Assembly: GCF_048564905.1 (NCBI RefSeq)
Contig: NC_133019.1
Location: forward strand, 17,650,501 to 17,714,500
DNA: 64,000 nt
Origin: Vicugna pacos
Taxonomy: Eukaryota; Chordata; Mammalia; Artiodactyla; Camelidae
Direction of reading: 5' to 3'
Every line of letters starts with the position of its first letter. Within the stretch, counting starts at the first letter, position 1. The notes beneath the pieces are model-generated. The model saw only the letters and a program-made list of their open reading frames with translations, made no database searches and was not told the origin of the DNA. This document shows, piece after piece, positions 12,801-21,088 of this stretch. A program made the translations under genes and the position numbers.

Positions 12801-12972
12801 TTGCTTGAAGTCACCTGAGGAAGGAGAGAAGGATGGGCAGTGTTCTCCTGGTACTCTGCCTCTAGAAGGATCCTCACCCAGCTCTTTGACAGTGGATGAC
12901 GTGTCCAGCCCAGACTCAGGGCCAACAGTGGTTTCTGATGTTGAGGACACGCATGTAACCAAAGACATTTAA
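720..12972 (+). CDS. ARHGAP20: ARHGAP20, 3' two thirds of the coding region (six exons, spliced)
   Basis: Rho GTPase-activating protein 20 (RARhoGAP). From the family literature, it stimulates GTP hydrolysis by RhoA downstream of Rap1, which binds its Ras-association domain, and it affects neurite outgrowth. Six exons with AG/GT boundaries and compatible phases (1,0,0,2,0,1) give about 862 residues ending in TKDI then TAA. The human protein is about 1190 residues, so roughly 330 N-terminal residues (PH and RA domains) lie upstream of the window. The RhoGAP domain runs from LFGVSLPDVC in the first exon here to FGEEI in the fifth. The catalytic Arg finger (GIFRQS, codon 2356-2358), the conserved Lys (SVLK, 2464-2466) and the Asn (FNLAV, 8642-8644) are all present, so I infer an active GAP. 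The remaining ~610 residues are Ser/Pro-rich tail. I saw no in-frame stop or frameshift. Confidence 0.95.
1405..1740 (+). repeat. MIR SINE remnant
   Basis: The order of motifs follows MIR: TGCCTGGCAC, then TTTCACAACA with TAGAGGGTAG, then AAGTCACACACAGCAAG and a CTCAGGTCCTG end. Heavily diverged. Confidence 0.55.
2119..2145 (+). repeat. (AC)n microsatellite
   Basis: About 13 uninterrupted AC dinucleotides. Confidence 0.97.
2305..2466 (+). CDS. ARHGAP20: ARHGAP20 coding exon b (Arg finger)
   Basis: The exon has 54 codons, opening after CCCCGTAG and closing before GTGGGG, with phase 0 at both ends. It encodes DMLFFLNQKGPLTKGIFRQS followed by a helix ending in VIASVLK. The arginine of GIFRQS (2356-2358) is the arginine finger that RhoGAPs insert into the GTPase active site. 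The terminal Lys is the second conserved catalytic-site residue. Confidence 0.95.
4470..4625 (-). repeat. L2 LINE 3' remnant (antisense)
   Basis: Contains the antisense L2 tail pattern: a GTGCTTGGCGTTGAG-like segment followed by CCTGCCCTGAAGGAGCTCGTAGGCT and GGGAGACA. Diverged. Confidence 0.5.
5280..5390 (+). repeat. L2 LINE 3' end (sense)
   Basis: CTGGCACCTGAAACAGTGCC then TGGCACAGATGAGCAAATATG and a GAATGACTGGATGACTGA tail match the L2 3' terminus. Confidence 0.65.
5765..5874 (+). CDS. ARHGAP20: ARHGAP20 coding exon c
   Basis: The exon lies between TTTTAG and GTAACT and is 110 bases long (36 codons plus two bases, phase 2 donor). It encodes DFLRHIPGSLLSSDLYNNWV and a segment ending EEKINAVQ. 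The LR.IP motif directly after the previous exon's Lys is a RhoGAP hallmark (KxxLRxLPxPL class). It is too short to stand out as an open frame and was found by splice sites and homology. Confidence 0.93.
6205..6400 (-). repeat. L2 LINE remnant (antisense)
   Basis: CCCTCAAGGAGCTCACAGTC followed by TAGTAGAAATAGACAGATAA is the antisense L2 signature just inside its 3' end, continuing into GGTATGTGGAGAAGGGG. Confidence 0.6.
7396..8007 (-). mobile_element. Solo LTR fossil, probably class I ERV, antisense to ARHGAP20
   Basis: The block of about 612 bases starts TGTGTCCC and ends GTTACA, so on the minus strand it runs TGTAAC to GGGACACA, the TG...CA form of an LTR. On the minus strand a TATA-like GTATAAAAACTCG sits near 7680-7700. 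Sequence such as CGGGAAAGAATTCAAGAGCG and GGAATTGGGCCACTACCC resembles an LTR family seen in laurasiatherian genomes. No matching internal retroviral region or partner LTR is nearby, so I read it as solo. The family and exact ends are inference, and no target duplication was evident. Confidence 0.6.
8536..8725 (+). CDS. ARHGAP20: ARHGAP20 coding exon d (conserved Asn)
   Basis: The acceptor is GTCTTTAG and the donor GTAATG. The first base completes the split Arg codon. It encodes LLDRLPRMNVVLLKYLFGLL, then a segment with MNSFNLAVCIAPSILWP. The Asn in FNLAV and the APS motif are the conserved RhoGAP core helix that contacts the GTPase. It ends IESEFTNK in phase 0. Confidence 0.95.
8726..9872 (+). 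other. ARHGAP20 intron
   Basis: It runs between GTAATG and GTGCAG. It holds a probable MIR remnant (about 9015-9200); the rest is unrecognised. Confidence 0.7.
9015..9200 (-). repeat. MIR SINE remnant (antisense)
   Basis: CTTGCCAGATGTACAATCTA, CACAGTTTCCTCATCTAACA and AATGGAGGTGGCGATGGTAC follow the antisense MIR order (CTTAACCT..CAGTTTCCTCATCTGTAAAATGGGGATAATA). Confidence 0.6.
9873..9987 (+). CDS. ARHGAP20: ARHGAP20 coding exon e (end of RhoGAP domain)
   Basis: The exon lies between TTTTTTGTGCAG and GTATTG and is 115 bases long, phase 0 in and phase 1 out. It encodes VSLLIQFLIENCCRIFGEEI and a stretch ending KENVS, closing the last helices of the RhoGAP fold. Confidence 0.92.
9988..11137 (+). 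other. ARHGAP20 intron
   Basis: It runs between GTATTG and CGACAG. It contains an A/T-rich patch with AACAATATTGTT-type self-complementary segments near 10305-10345. I see no gene. Confidence 0.7.
11138..12972 (+). CDS. ARHGAP20: ARHGAP20 last coding exon (C-terminal tail)
   Basis: The acceptor TTTTTTCGACAG joins in phase 1 and reads 610 residues to TAA at 12970-12972. The exon opens DNSFFQLNDSSYDSLENELN and contains a short doubled acidic motif (LTLSDYDLEQPEAEG / LTLSDSDLDDPKDED). It then has two related blocks of about 58 residues, at 11512-11682 and 11914-12087, each with a basic [RH]CSEPS box, KLxxLRxxYxKK and SCDA. From memory, the family is described as having two annexin-like repeats here, and these blocks may be them. 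The rest is Ser/Pro-rich with a conserved STWLRNGIASLKNWSLKKKA helix near the end. The first in-frame ATG (11224) is internal and not a start. Confidence 0.95.
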
Positions 12973-14000
12973 CCACAATCAGAATCTAATATCTGCAAGG
13001 ACAGAAACTGGGCTACTAATAACATAAAGATAATAATTACTATGACCCCTGTGTATAGAATAACCGAGACAGGTAGCATCGGGGTTATCACTGCTGATAC
13101 TTAGGACAAAAAGAAGAACCCTCTTTATTGAGATTATTTGGCAAAAAGTCAAGGCTAAAAGATTTTATCACCTAACTGCTTGGGAGGCTTTTCCTTATTA
13201 GAGCATGGATTGATCCTGTCATGCATTTTAAGAGGTCCCAGCAGAGGGCTAAAGACGCAGCATCATCTCTAGAGGAAACATGCCTTAGATGACACTAAGA
13301 AGGCCAGGATATCAAAAGTGAAGAATAAAAACCATGGACAGAGGGGGAAGTCTGCAAAGAAACCATCCACATTCCATGAAATGTTTTTAATAAGTAAGCA
13401 AGAAGAATGCCACCAATCAAAGCATTAAGAAGGAAAGCATGTCAGATGATCAAGGAAATCACATCAGACTTTTCCCCGAAACCAAGCGAGTGGCCAGTTC
13501 TGAGACATCCCATAGTCAATCACGTGCCCTCACAGAATCATTCCAGGTACCGGCCCATTAAGGCAGCTAGTGTGGAAGGAACTCGAGGGATTCGAGCCAT
13601 GAGTACCATGACATCGTAGTTTTTGTTGGTCGGTTCGTTTTTCCATGAGCGTCTCACTGCTCTGCAGAGGCCCCCGGACACAGCTGTGGGGAGAACGAAG
13701 GACATGGGTGCTCCTTTCAGAGTTCTTTCCAGAGGTGCCTGAGCCAGAAACATTCTCCAGAAATGCACGTTTTCCTCCTAGGAGGTGCCCTCCTGACAGC
13801 ATTGGCTGTCTTAGTGAGGAGGAAGAGTCTGCAACAACAGTCCTTCCTTTGTTGCACGGTCACTGTTGCCACCAGGTGATCAAAGCAGGACTCCTCTTTG
13901 CTGAAATGTTTTCTGCAGCCTTGCCTCTTGGATTAATCAACCAGAAAAAAAATTGCTGATCTTCCCTTTTCTGATGGCCATTTAACAGCTGAGAGAGCAG

Positions 14001-14625
14001 TTTTGAGAGCTGGCAGGTTGTAAAGAGTCACAGAACAGAAGAGCCACCACAGTGGCTGTCTGGCCTTCTTTCAGATACTCCTCGACGCTGGATTTTCTCA
14101 CCTCCAGAAGTTTTTACATCATTTTGTCCCAAAATGATTCACGGTGTATACCCCACTGGTCTATTCCAGTGGGCTATACACCACGGTGTGTGCCCCACTG
14201 GTCTATTCTAGTGGGGTAAAAACCACGCTGTGTGCCCCACTGGTCTATTCCAGTGGGGTATACACCACGGTGTGTGCCCCACTGGTCTATTCTAGTGGGG
14301 TAAAAACCACGCTGTGTGCCCCACTGGTCTATTCCAGTGGGGCATACACGGTGGTGTGTACCCCACTGGTCTATTCCAGTGGGGCATACATGGTGGTGTG
14401 TACCCCACTGGTCTATTCCAGTGGGGCATACACGGTGGTGTGTACCCCATTGGTTTATTCCAGTCGTGTATACACCATGAATCATCTTGGGACAAAAAGA
14501 TGTAAAAACTTCTGGAGGTCAGAAAATCCAGCGTCGAGGACTGTCTGAAAGAAGGCCCGACAGCCACTGTGGTGGCTCTTCTGTTCTGTGACTCTTTACA
14601 ACCTGCCAGCCCCTCTCTCTCAAAG
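14001..14625. repeat. Foldback: long inverted arms around a hairpin array
   Basis: The left arm (about 14001-14150) and right arm (about 14480-14625) are reverse complements over roughly 145-150 bases with only a handful of mismatches. For example, CTGGCAGGTTGTAAAGAGTC on the left pairs with its complement near 14590-14610. Between them lies a 42-bp tandem array. Outside the arms the flanks no longer match, and I see no clear target-site duplication. As RNA the whole block could fold into one stem of about 150 bp topped by a row of short hairpins. I do not recognise it as a named repeat family. Its layout resembles foldback transposons, but a local inverted duplication of UTR sequence is equally possible. 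Confidence 0.9.
14151..14480. repeat. 42-bp hairpin minisatellite, about 7.8 units
   Basis: Units start at 14151, 14193, 14235, 14277, 14319, 14361, 14403 and 14445 (the last partial and diverged). Each contains CCCCACTGG-TCTATT-CCAGTGGGG (or a near match), a 9-bp stem with a 6-base loop, often extended by GGTGTATAC/GTATACACC-type flanks. Units 2 and 4 are identical, 1 and 3 nearly so (an 84-bp higher-order period), and 5 and 7 identical with 6 one base different. Because 42 is a multiple of 3, open frames run through on both strands; these are not evidence of coding. Confidence 0.95.
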
Positions 14626-14990
14626 GTTACACCTCTCCTGGATTACCTCCATGGATTATTAGGCCTTGCCAGACAGTACGAAGGGACAAGCGGGAATGGC
14701 TGTGCACCTTCCTTCATTTTAAACACTTACTTATTAGAAATTGCTTAGAACCCATTTGACCTCTTTAATTCAAATTCCGATGGCCCTTTCTCCCACAAAC
14801 TTGCTTATTCCAAATCACTTTTCTTAGCCACCCAGAAACTTTCATGCCAAATATGCTTCCCCTGTTGTCCTAACAATTGCATTTTTTCGTTATAAAAAAA
14901 AAATTTTCTGTAAGCTAGAAGTCCTTTCAGTATTAGCCATAGGTGCTACCTACCTCTTGGGGACATGGCCCTTTTTGTCCTTAGCATTAT

Positions 14991-14996
14991 AATAAA
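14991..14996 (+). terminator. ARHGAP20: Possible proximal poly(A) signal in ARHGAP20
   Basis: AATAAA in the 3'UTR with TTCTGTGTCC downstream, about 370 bases after the foldback. Use would give a 3'UTR of about 2 kb that keeps the foldback. Only the hexamer supports it. Confidence 0.3.
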
Positions 14997-16452
14997 CCTT
15001 TAGAATTCTGTGTCCAAAGAGCTCCTTTATGACACTGGCCATCTCAGTCACAGATGTGAAGTAGATTTTACCTTATCACCAACCACTCCTATATTTAGAC
15101 TCCTCTAAGTGTCCATATGCATCTCACATGATACGTACGATGTATGAGAGCAGCAGGGATTCCCCTCACCCTGAGGGCACACTACTGTCAGAACTGCAAT
15201 ATGTGAATGAAGCTCTATGGCTTGGAGTGTCTTTTCCAGAAGCAAACTGCTTCTCTACTTAACAAAATAATAGTTCTAGCCATTTTTTTTTCTTTTGTAC
15301 TGGCGGGAGAAAATCATACGCCCAGTTTGAAGCAGAGAAAAGAATAGACACTCGAGTTCTTTAATAACCATTTCTACTCTATGTTCCCTTAGATACTCCT
15401 TACATACTTAATGTGAATACTTAATATTGCTGTAAAGTATTATATTGTATGATTTGAAGACAGACTACATGTCATTTTATTACACTCTTGTCAATCTATA
15501 ATATATCAGACTGATGCTTTATCTAAGATGCTTTTGAGTTTATATAATATATCTTGACAAATTTTACTACATATGTTATGTAAGAAATGTGTATTTTTGT
15601 ATTTGCAGAAACCGCTGCTAAATTTTAAAGTTGTTTGATTTTTCAAGGCACTGATAATGGATATGTATGAAATCATGCTATGTATTAAATGAAACACCAT
15701 TCTTCAAAAGTTAACAATCCCACCAGAGTAATACTGCCCTTTGTGCAGTTGTTTTAGCTAATGAGCTCAGTTTCTGCTTAACGTTGGGGATTTCATAAAA
15801 TGTAATTAATGCTGAATTGGAACTTTGAACTTTTCGTCATAGGCCATGGTCAGTCTTTCCAGAAAAAGACATTTTTCTAATCTTATCATTTACCAAACAA
15901 GTCATGCTTTAGACACAAAGTCTTCATTTTCTTAGGTATTACATTCTCACGGTGCTCCTAGAATCAGATGCACATATAGTCTACATTCTTATAGCAAAAA
16001 AAAATCAACTCGATTTGATTGTATAAGATTTTCTTATCTAAATTTGAACCATTCTGACCAGAGTGTCCAGTTGATTCCAGACACACCCAGGCATCCCAGG
16101 ATGTCTGGATCCAGATTCTACAAGACATCAGTACTTCTAAGGTCGTGTAAACTTAAGCAGTATTACTGGTTTCTTGTGACTGCTGCGTTTTTGCCCTCTC
16201 AAAGTTCACGGAGTTCACTCTGTGTGAGTTTAAGCACCATTTCAAAGAGATTCAAAAATATATATACTACCTTAGTCCAGAAAAAAATGATTTGCTTTGA
16301 ACAGTAAAGACCTACAACCCACTGTCAGAAATGTCACTGATTAAATTTGGGCAATGTACACATATACTGATGTTGATTTCTCCTTAATGTTAAACAAAGT
16401 ATTTTTTTGCTTTTAAAGAAGAATCTCAATCTACTGTGAAACCATTGGACTC

Positions 16453-16458
16453 AATAAA
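16453..16458 (+). terminator. ARHGAP20: Probable ARHGAP20 distal poly(A) signal
   Basis: A canonical AATAAA is followed within 20-30 bases by TTGTCTATTGTGGTGC, a GU-rich downstream element. It is the last such pair before sequence that looks intergenic. Confidence 0.65.
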
Positions 16459-16475
16459 CTATCTCATATTGTCTA

Positions 16476-17454
16476 TTGTGGTGCTTCACTCTGCCTTCCC
16501 CTTCCTGTCTCCCCATATATGGCTCAGAATGTGTCCCTAAGTAGTACTCTTCTCTGGTCTCCCCCTTGTGGGTGCCTTCTTCCCACATCTTCTCCCTGCT
16601 CCCCATGTTCCCTTTTAAAAGAGAAAGGGGCTGTGTTCTGCCATGGACAGGAAGGAGCCCACATAGCCAACAGGAGTTGGCTACCCTTTCCCAGAGCACT
16701 AAACATCTTGAAGATATTTGTAATTTTACTCACAACTGGAGGATATAATTCATCGCTTGCTGAATCAAAGTCCACCAGCTGTCAGAGGATTCCAGAGACG
16801 ATTTGTATGATTCTCAAAGTGAAAACAAAATGAAATGGTTCTACTCTAACCTTAGCCTCCCTCACACACAAATATACACTCTCACCTCCAAGTCATGGGC
16901 TCTTGCTCTCAGAAGAACCCCACTGCCTCCTGCTTGCCCCTGCCTCCCCTGACCACACCGCTAAGGAGAGATGTGTTCATCTCATATCTGGAGCATACAG
17001 ACTATGTGATGCAAATCGGGCCCGGGCAGACTGCAGGTTTAAGATGAGTTACTGTCTGCTCTAAGGGGCCTGAGGGATAGGGAGGAATCCCAGCCAAGGA
17101 GAGGGAGGCAGACTTGCTCTCCTATGCAATTAATCATCTGTCAGTGCAGAGGGATGGCCACTGGGACATCAGGTGAGTCCCTGCAGCTTGCTACATCTCT
17201 GCTTTCCAGCTGGGGCCATGCGGTCCAAGCAGTTTGGCCAAGACCTCCCCCTTGCCTAGACCTTGGAAGATGGGGAAGGCAGCTTGCCAGTCGGCAGGAG
17301 AGACTGTGAGGCTCCTCATCCAGGGCTAGCAGGCCCTGTCCTGGGCACAGGCCCTCGGCATTGACTCTCCCCAGGGTCTCTGCGCGCAGACGCTAAGTGA
17401 ATGCCAACACCCAACCCCGTTCACCAGACTTCAGTAGTAGCAACTGCTACTCTC
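16476..17454. other. Intergenic sequence, nothing recognised
   Basis: Follows the probable end of ARHGAP20. Open frames here are short and overlap on both strands, with no recognisable protein. Confidence 0.5.
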
Positions 17455-17675
17455 ATGTCCTGAACCTTGTTAAACCCGATGCACACCATCTTATTTAATC
17501 CATCTTGCAGCCCTTTGAGGATGAACACCATGCTTATCCCATTTTACAGATGAGGGAAGTAAGGCTCAGAGAGACTCAGTGACTTGCCCAAGGTCACACA
17601 GTTGTTGAGTGATGGACTTGACCTCTGGCCTGTCTGATTTAGAAGCCAGCATTTGGAAGCACCAGGCTGCTGCCT
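17455..17675 (+). repeat. MIR SINE (sense)
   Basis: Well-preserved core: CCCATTTTACAGATGAGGGA, then GTGACTTGCCCAAGGTCACA and CAGTTGTTGAGTGATGGA. Confidence 0.85.
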
Positions 17676-18029
17676 TTCCCGGAAACTGGGGGAAGCCTCA
17701 TGGGATCAAGTCCTTTTTGAACTGAGAACAAGAAAAAGATTTCATTCCCCTGAACACATGGTAGATTGTCTCCACTTCAGTGAGACAATAAAAGTAACTG
17801 GGAGACAAATTGATGGCTCAACCAGTTACGTCCTTTCAACATATTTGGAGTTTGAGTTCCCTATTCCCATTCTCAACTTTTTGGTTTCCTACACCCTCCT
17901 AATCCTCTGTGCGGGTATTTGCTTGTTTTTATCATGGTGTGTTTTCTGCAAATCTTTTGTAGAACAAAATGGGAAATAGAAATGTGAAAAGAAGGACAGA
18001 TGGATGATTTTTAGCTTTTATGCATGGGA

Positions 18030-18150
18030 TTTTGCACTCCTTCCCCACCTGTCACCCCAGCTAGATTGCAGGTGCCCTGAAGGCAAGGGATAAGTCTCTT
18101 ACCACTGTCTGTCCAGCACTTACCTCAATGCACATTGATGCCAAGATGGA
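18030..18150 (+). repeat. L2 LINE 3' remnant (sense)
   Basis: CTAGATTGCAGGTGCCCTGA, AGGCAAGGGATAAGTCTCTT and GTCCAGCACTTACC match the L2 tail region, which usually reads as a stretch giving length of stay and 'gcctggcaca'. Confidence 0.5.
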
Positions 18151-18381
18151 AAATTATCTCATGGAGCATATCACAGATGTACAAGTAAGTACCAATCGCG
18201 GGCTTCTATCCTTGGAGAAGCGTCTTCAACCTCTCCAAGGACTGTTCAATGACACCATTCTCAACAACTACGGTTCATGAAAATGTCCCAGCACCTTCAC
18301 AATGGCTACTTACTGAGTGTTTATTAAACACATTACACAATAACGATTCACAACAATAGACTGCTCAATACAGATGTAAGC

Positions 18382-18710
18382 TCTGTCCTTTCGTTTATTG
18401 AAGTATAATCAGTTACAATGTGTCAATTTCTGGTGCACAGCATAATGTTTCAGTCATACATATACATACATATATTCGTTTTCATCTTTTTCATTATAAG
18501 AGATCCAAATAAAAAAAAGACACTAATGAACTTAACTACAAAACAGAAACAGACTCACAGACATAGTAAACAATCTTATGATTACTAGGGGGAATGGAGG
18601 TGGGAAGGGATGAATTGGGAGTTCAGGATCTGCAAATATTAACTAGTATATATAAAACAGATAAACAACAAATTTCTTCTGTATGGCACAGGAAACTATA
18701 TTTGATATTT
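18382..18710 (-). mobile_element. L1 fragment with 5' inversion
   Basis: The left part (about 18388-18505) is the 3' end of an L1 in antisense (ATTGAAGTATAATCAGTTAC, GTGTCAATTTCTGGTGCACA). The right part (about 18508-18710) is the immediately upstream L1 segment but in sense (GACACTAATGAACTTAACTA ... GGCACAGGAAACTATATTTG). This head-to-head order is what twin-primed reverse transcription produces. The direct repeat TGTAAGC at 18375-18381 and 18711-18717 fits a target-site duplication. Confidence 0.8.
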
Positions 18711-19074
18711 TGTAAGCACTCGACATTTAATGACTCAATCTTCATGAATAATAGAGCCCAGAGCTAGGTCCAGTCTAAAGCCACATTTCCCAGATGAGAA
18801 GACTTATCCTGAGGAAGGTTAAATAACTTCCTGGGACCTCTGGAGTGAGCCCTCCTGACCCTGTGGAAAGTCATTAGAGAGTGTTAGTGGATGCCTTCTG
18901 ACCGGATCACACAGCCCCCCTCCCTGACCAGACAAGGCCTGCTGGAGTCCAGCACAGACCACAGGCTGACGCTGGCTTGCTGAGGGGATCTCCCAAGCAG
19001 GTAATGATCTCTCACTCCTGCTCAACACCCAGAAACACAGTAGCAAGTTAAGGCCTGGGTTCGTGGCAGCCATT

Positions 19075-19215
19075 CAAGGATTTTTGTGACTTTTCCCAAG
19101 TCACTTAACCTCTGTGATCCTCAGTTTCCTCATCTGCAAACTGGAGTAGTAACATCGGCCCCCGGATTCTGCACGGGGCTGTTGTGAGATTTCAAAATGA
19201 GCCACATTCAAATGA
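19075..19215 (-). repeat. MIR SINE (antisense)
   Basis: CCCAAGTCACTTAACCTCTG, TCAGTTTCCTCATCTGCAAA and GGGGCTGTTGTGAGATTT are the antisense MIR core. Confidence 0.85.
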
Positions 19216-20478
19216 GAGTGGATGCCGCCTTGTAGAGGGAAGGGGGCTCTGCTCAACTCTGCCAGAGCCGTGGGCCACATTCCTGCATCCAGGCCCCTGG
19301 AAAACATGATCTAACTGGATGATTCAAACAGGCTTCCCAAATGCATTACAGATCACTGCTGAGAAATACCAAGAAGTGTCTGAGAGTTCAACCAGCCCCA
19401 GAGGTGACTCTCAAGGCTGGTGAGTAAACCGCGGTTATATCACTTTGGGCTCCCGGCCACTTGGCCGCGGTGCTAGAAATGCTTCAGGCTTGCTCCGCTC
19501 CAGACTTGGTTTGACCACAATCATATTAAATATTAAATCATCTAGTGACCCTGGCATAGGAAAAACACTATGTCAAGCGTCAGCTATTCTGTCTTTTGTT
19601 ACTATCCATAACAATTTCCTAAGTATTTAGCATGCTCCAACTTCAAGCCCAAAGCTTAAAAATAAATTATATCCAGCCTAAAGGAACTTTGTCTCAATTT
19701 CACTGGAAATTAAAACTCAGCCCCCAGGCACGGACACTGTGTTTCTTCACGATCTTGGCAAGCGAAAGTCTCCCTGACAGTGAAGGGCTCTGCCCTCAGG
19801 GAGAGGCTGTGGCTCTTCAGAGCTGGGACTCAGCCCCAGGCCTCCCTGTCCCATTCACCCCAGCAGTAACCCCCGCCCTGTCTCCCCTCCCCGGGCCCTC
19901 TGTCTCCCCTCTCTGGCAGCGGACAGGGCTACTTACCTTACCTAGAGCTGTGCTTTCCAAATCGTGGGTCATCACCTTCACCAAGGAATCCAGGTCCGCC
20001 TCATCAGTGGAGGGAGAAGCTGACGTCATGAGCCCTCTTCTGGGAAGCAGAAGAAATACCCAAATCCCCTCGGTGGTAATCCTGCAAAAAGGTTTCACCA
20101 GCTCACATCACGAGGAAGCAATCAGACAAATCTAGAATGTGGAACATTCCCAAGAGATAATTGGCTTGGACTCTGCAAAAGTGTCAATGTCATTAAAAAA
20201 AAAAAGGTAGGAGATTGTTTCAGATTAAAGGAGACTAAAGAGACAGAACTAAATGCCACGTGTGGATGAACCTTGATTGGATCCTGGTCCTCCCAAAAAT
20301 TGCTCTTAAAATTCTTGAGGAACCTTGGCGAAGCTGGACTATTAGATGGTATTACTGGGTGAAGGTTAGTTTTCCTGGGTGGTAAAATGGTAGGGGAGTT
20401 CTGTGCGGGGGTGTCCTTACTCTGAAGAAGTGCATTCAAGGGTGAAGCGATATCATGTCGACAACTTTCAAACATATA
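19216..20478. other. Intergenic sequence, nothing recognised
   Basis: A 167-codon open frame at 19632-20135 has no motif or splice context I can identify and is opposed by another frame. I treat it as chance. Confidence 0.45.
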
Positions 20479-21088
20479 TACAGTCCATCCTCATTATTCA
20501 CAGATTCCATACTTGCAAATTTGCCAAAATTTATTTTTAAGCTCAAAATCAATTCTTACGGTGACTTTGTGGCCACCTACAGCTGTGTGCAGGGCAGGGG
20601 AAGACTGGGATCACTCAGTGCACACGTTCCTGGACAAGGCGACGTTCTGCCTCCTTGTCACACTTGTTTCAGGCTGTAAACAAGTGTCCCCCTCAAGGTC
20701 TGTTTAGTGCCACGGTTTTCACCTTTTTTGGGGGGTGGGGGTAGATTTTGCTTTTTAAAATGGCCTCAAGCCTAGAGCTGAAGTGCTGTCCGGTGCTCCC
20801 GAGTGCAGCAAGGCTGTGATGTGCTTTACAGAGAAATACATGGGTTAGATAAGCTGTGTTCAGGCATAAATTACAGTGCTGTTGGCTGTGAGTTCAGTGT
20901 CAATAAATCAACTACACTGAGTAAATTTACACAGCAACATGCCTAAAGCAAGGGTAATAAAGATGTGCCCAGAGGCTCACAGGAACCGAACCGTTTATTT
21001 CCCTTAGAAACAATTATTCAGCATTTGCTAATTCAGGCTTCGCTGCCACATTGAAGACCACGACTACTAGGATTAATGGCAATTGACG
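20479..21088 (+). mobile_element. Tigger (pogo/Tc1-mariner) DNA transposon, internally deleted
   Basis: The left end is TA then CAGTCCATCCTCATTATTCA. The right end is GACTACTAGGATTAATGGCAATTGAC, roughly its reverse complement. Between them is the Tigger leader (AACAAGTGTCCCC, TTTAGTGCCACGGTTTT) and the start of the transposase region at about 20759, with TTTAAAATGGCCTCAAGCC, AGAGCTGAAGTGCTGTC and AAGGCTGTGATGTGCTTTAC. That region is the N-terminal helix-turn-helix of pogo transposases. It then jumps to the 3' end (TTTATTTCCCTTAGAAACAA, TTCAGCATTTGCTAATTCAG). At about 610 bases against a full length near 2.4 kb, most of the transposase is missing and it is inactive. Confidence 0.75.

Larger units (their letters stand above)
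12973..16475 (+). other. ARHGAP20: ARHGAP20 3' untranslated region
   Basis: About 3.5 kb of A/T-leaning sequence follows the stop and lacks lineage SINE or L1 insertions until after 16.5 kb. Possible early poly(A) hexamers lie at 13325, 14991 (AATAAA) and 15684 (ATTAAA). The strongest end is AATAAA at 16453 with a GT-rich region just downstream. The segment contains the foldback at 14001-14625. The exact cleavage point is inferred. Confidence 0.7.

Noticed and set aside
11224-12972. Single-exon gene starting at the ATG at 11224
   Set aside because: The reading frame continues upstream through a good splice acceptor at 11137 into conserved ARHGAP20 residues, so the ATG is internal.
14151-14480. 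CRISPR array
   Set aside because: Units are contiguous with no unique spacers, and the DNA is vertebrate.
14144-14548. 134-codon repeat-protein frame (14-residue repeats) on the + strand and matching frames on the - strand
   Set aside because: The frames are open only because the 42-bp unit is a multiple of 3 and lacks stops. They lie in the ARHGAP20 3'UTR and occur in several frames on both strands at once.
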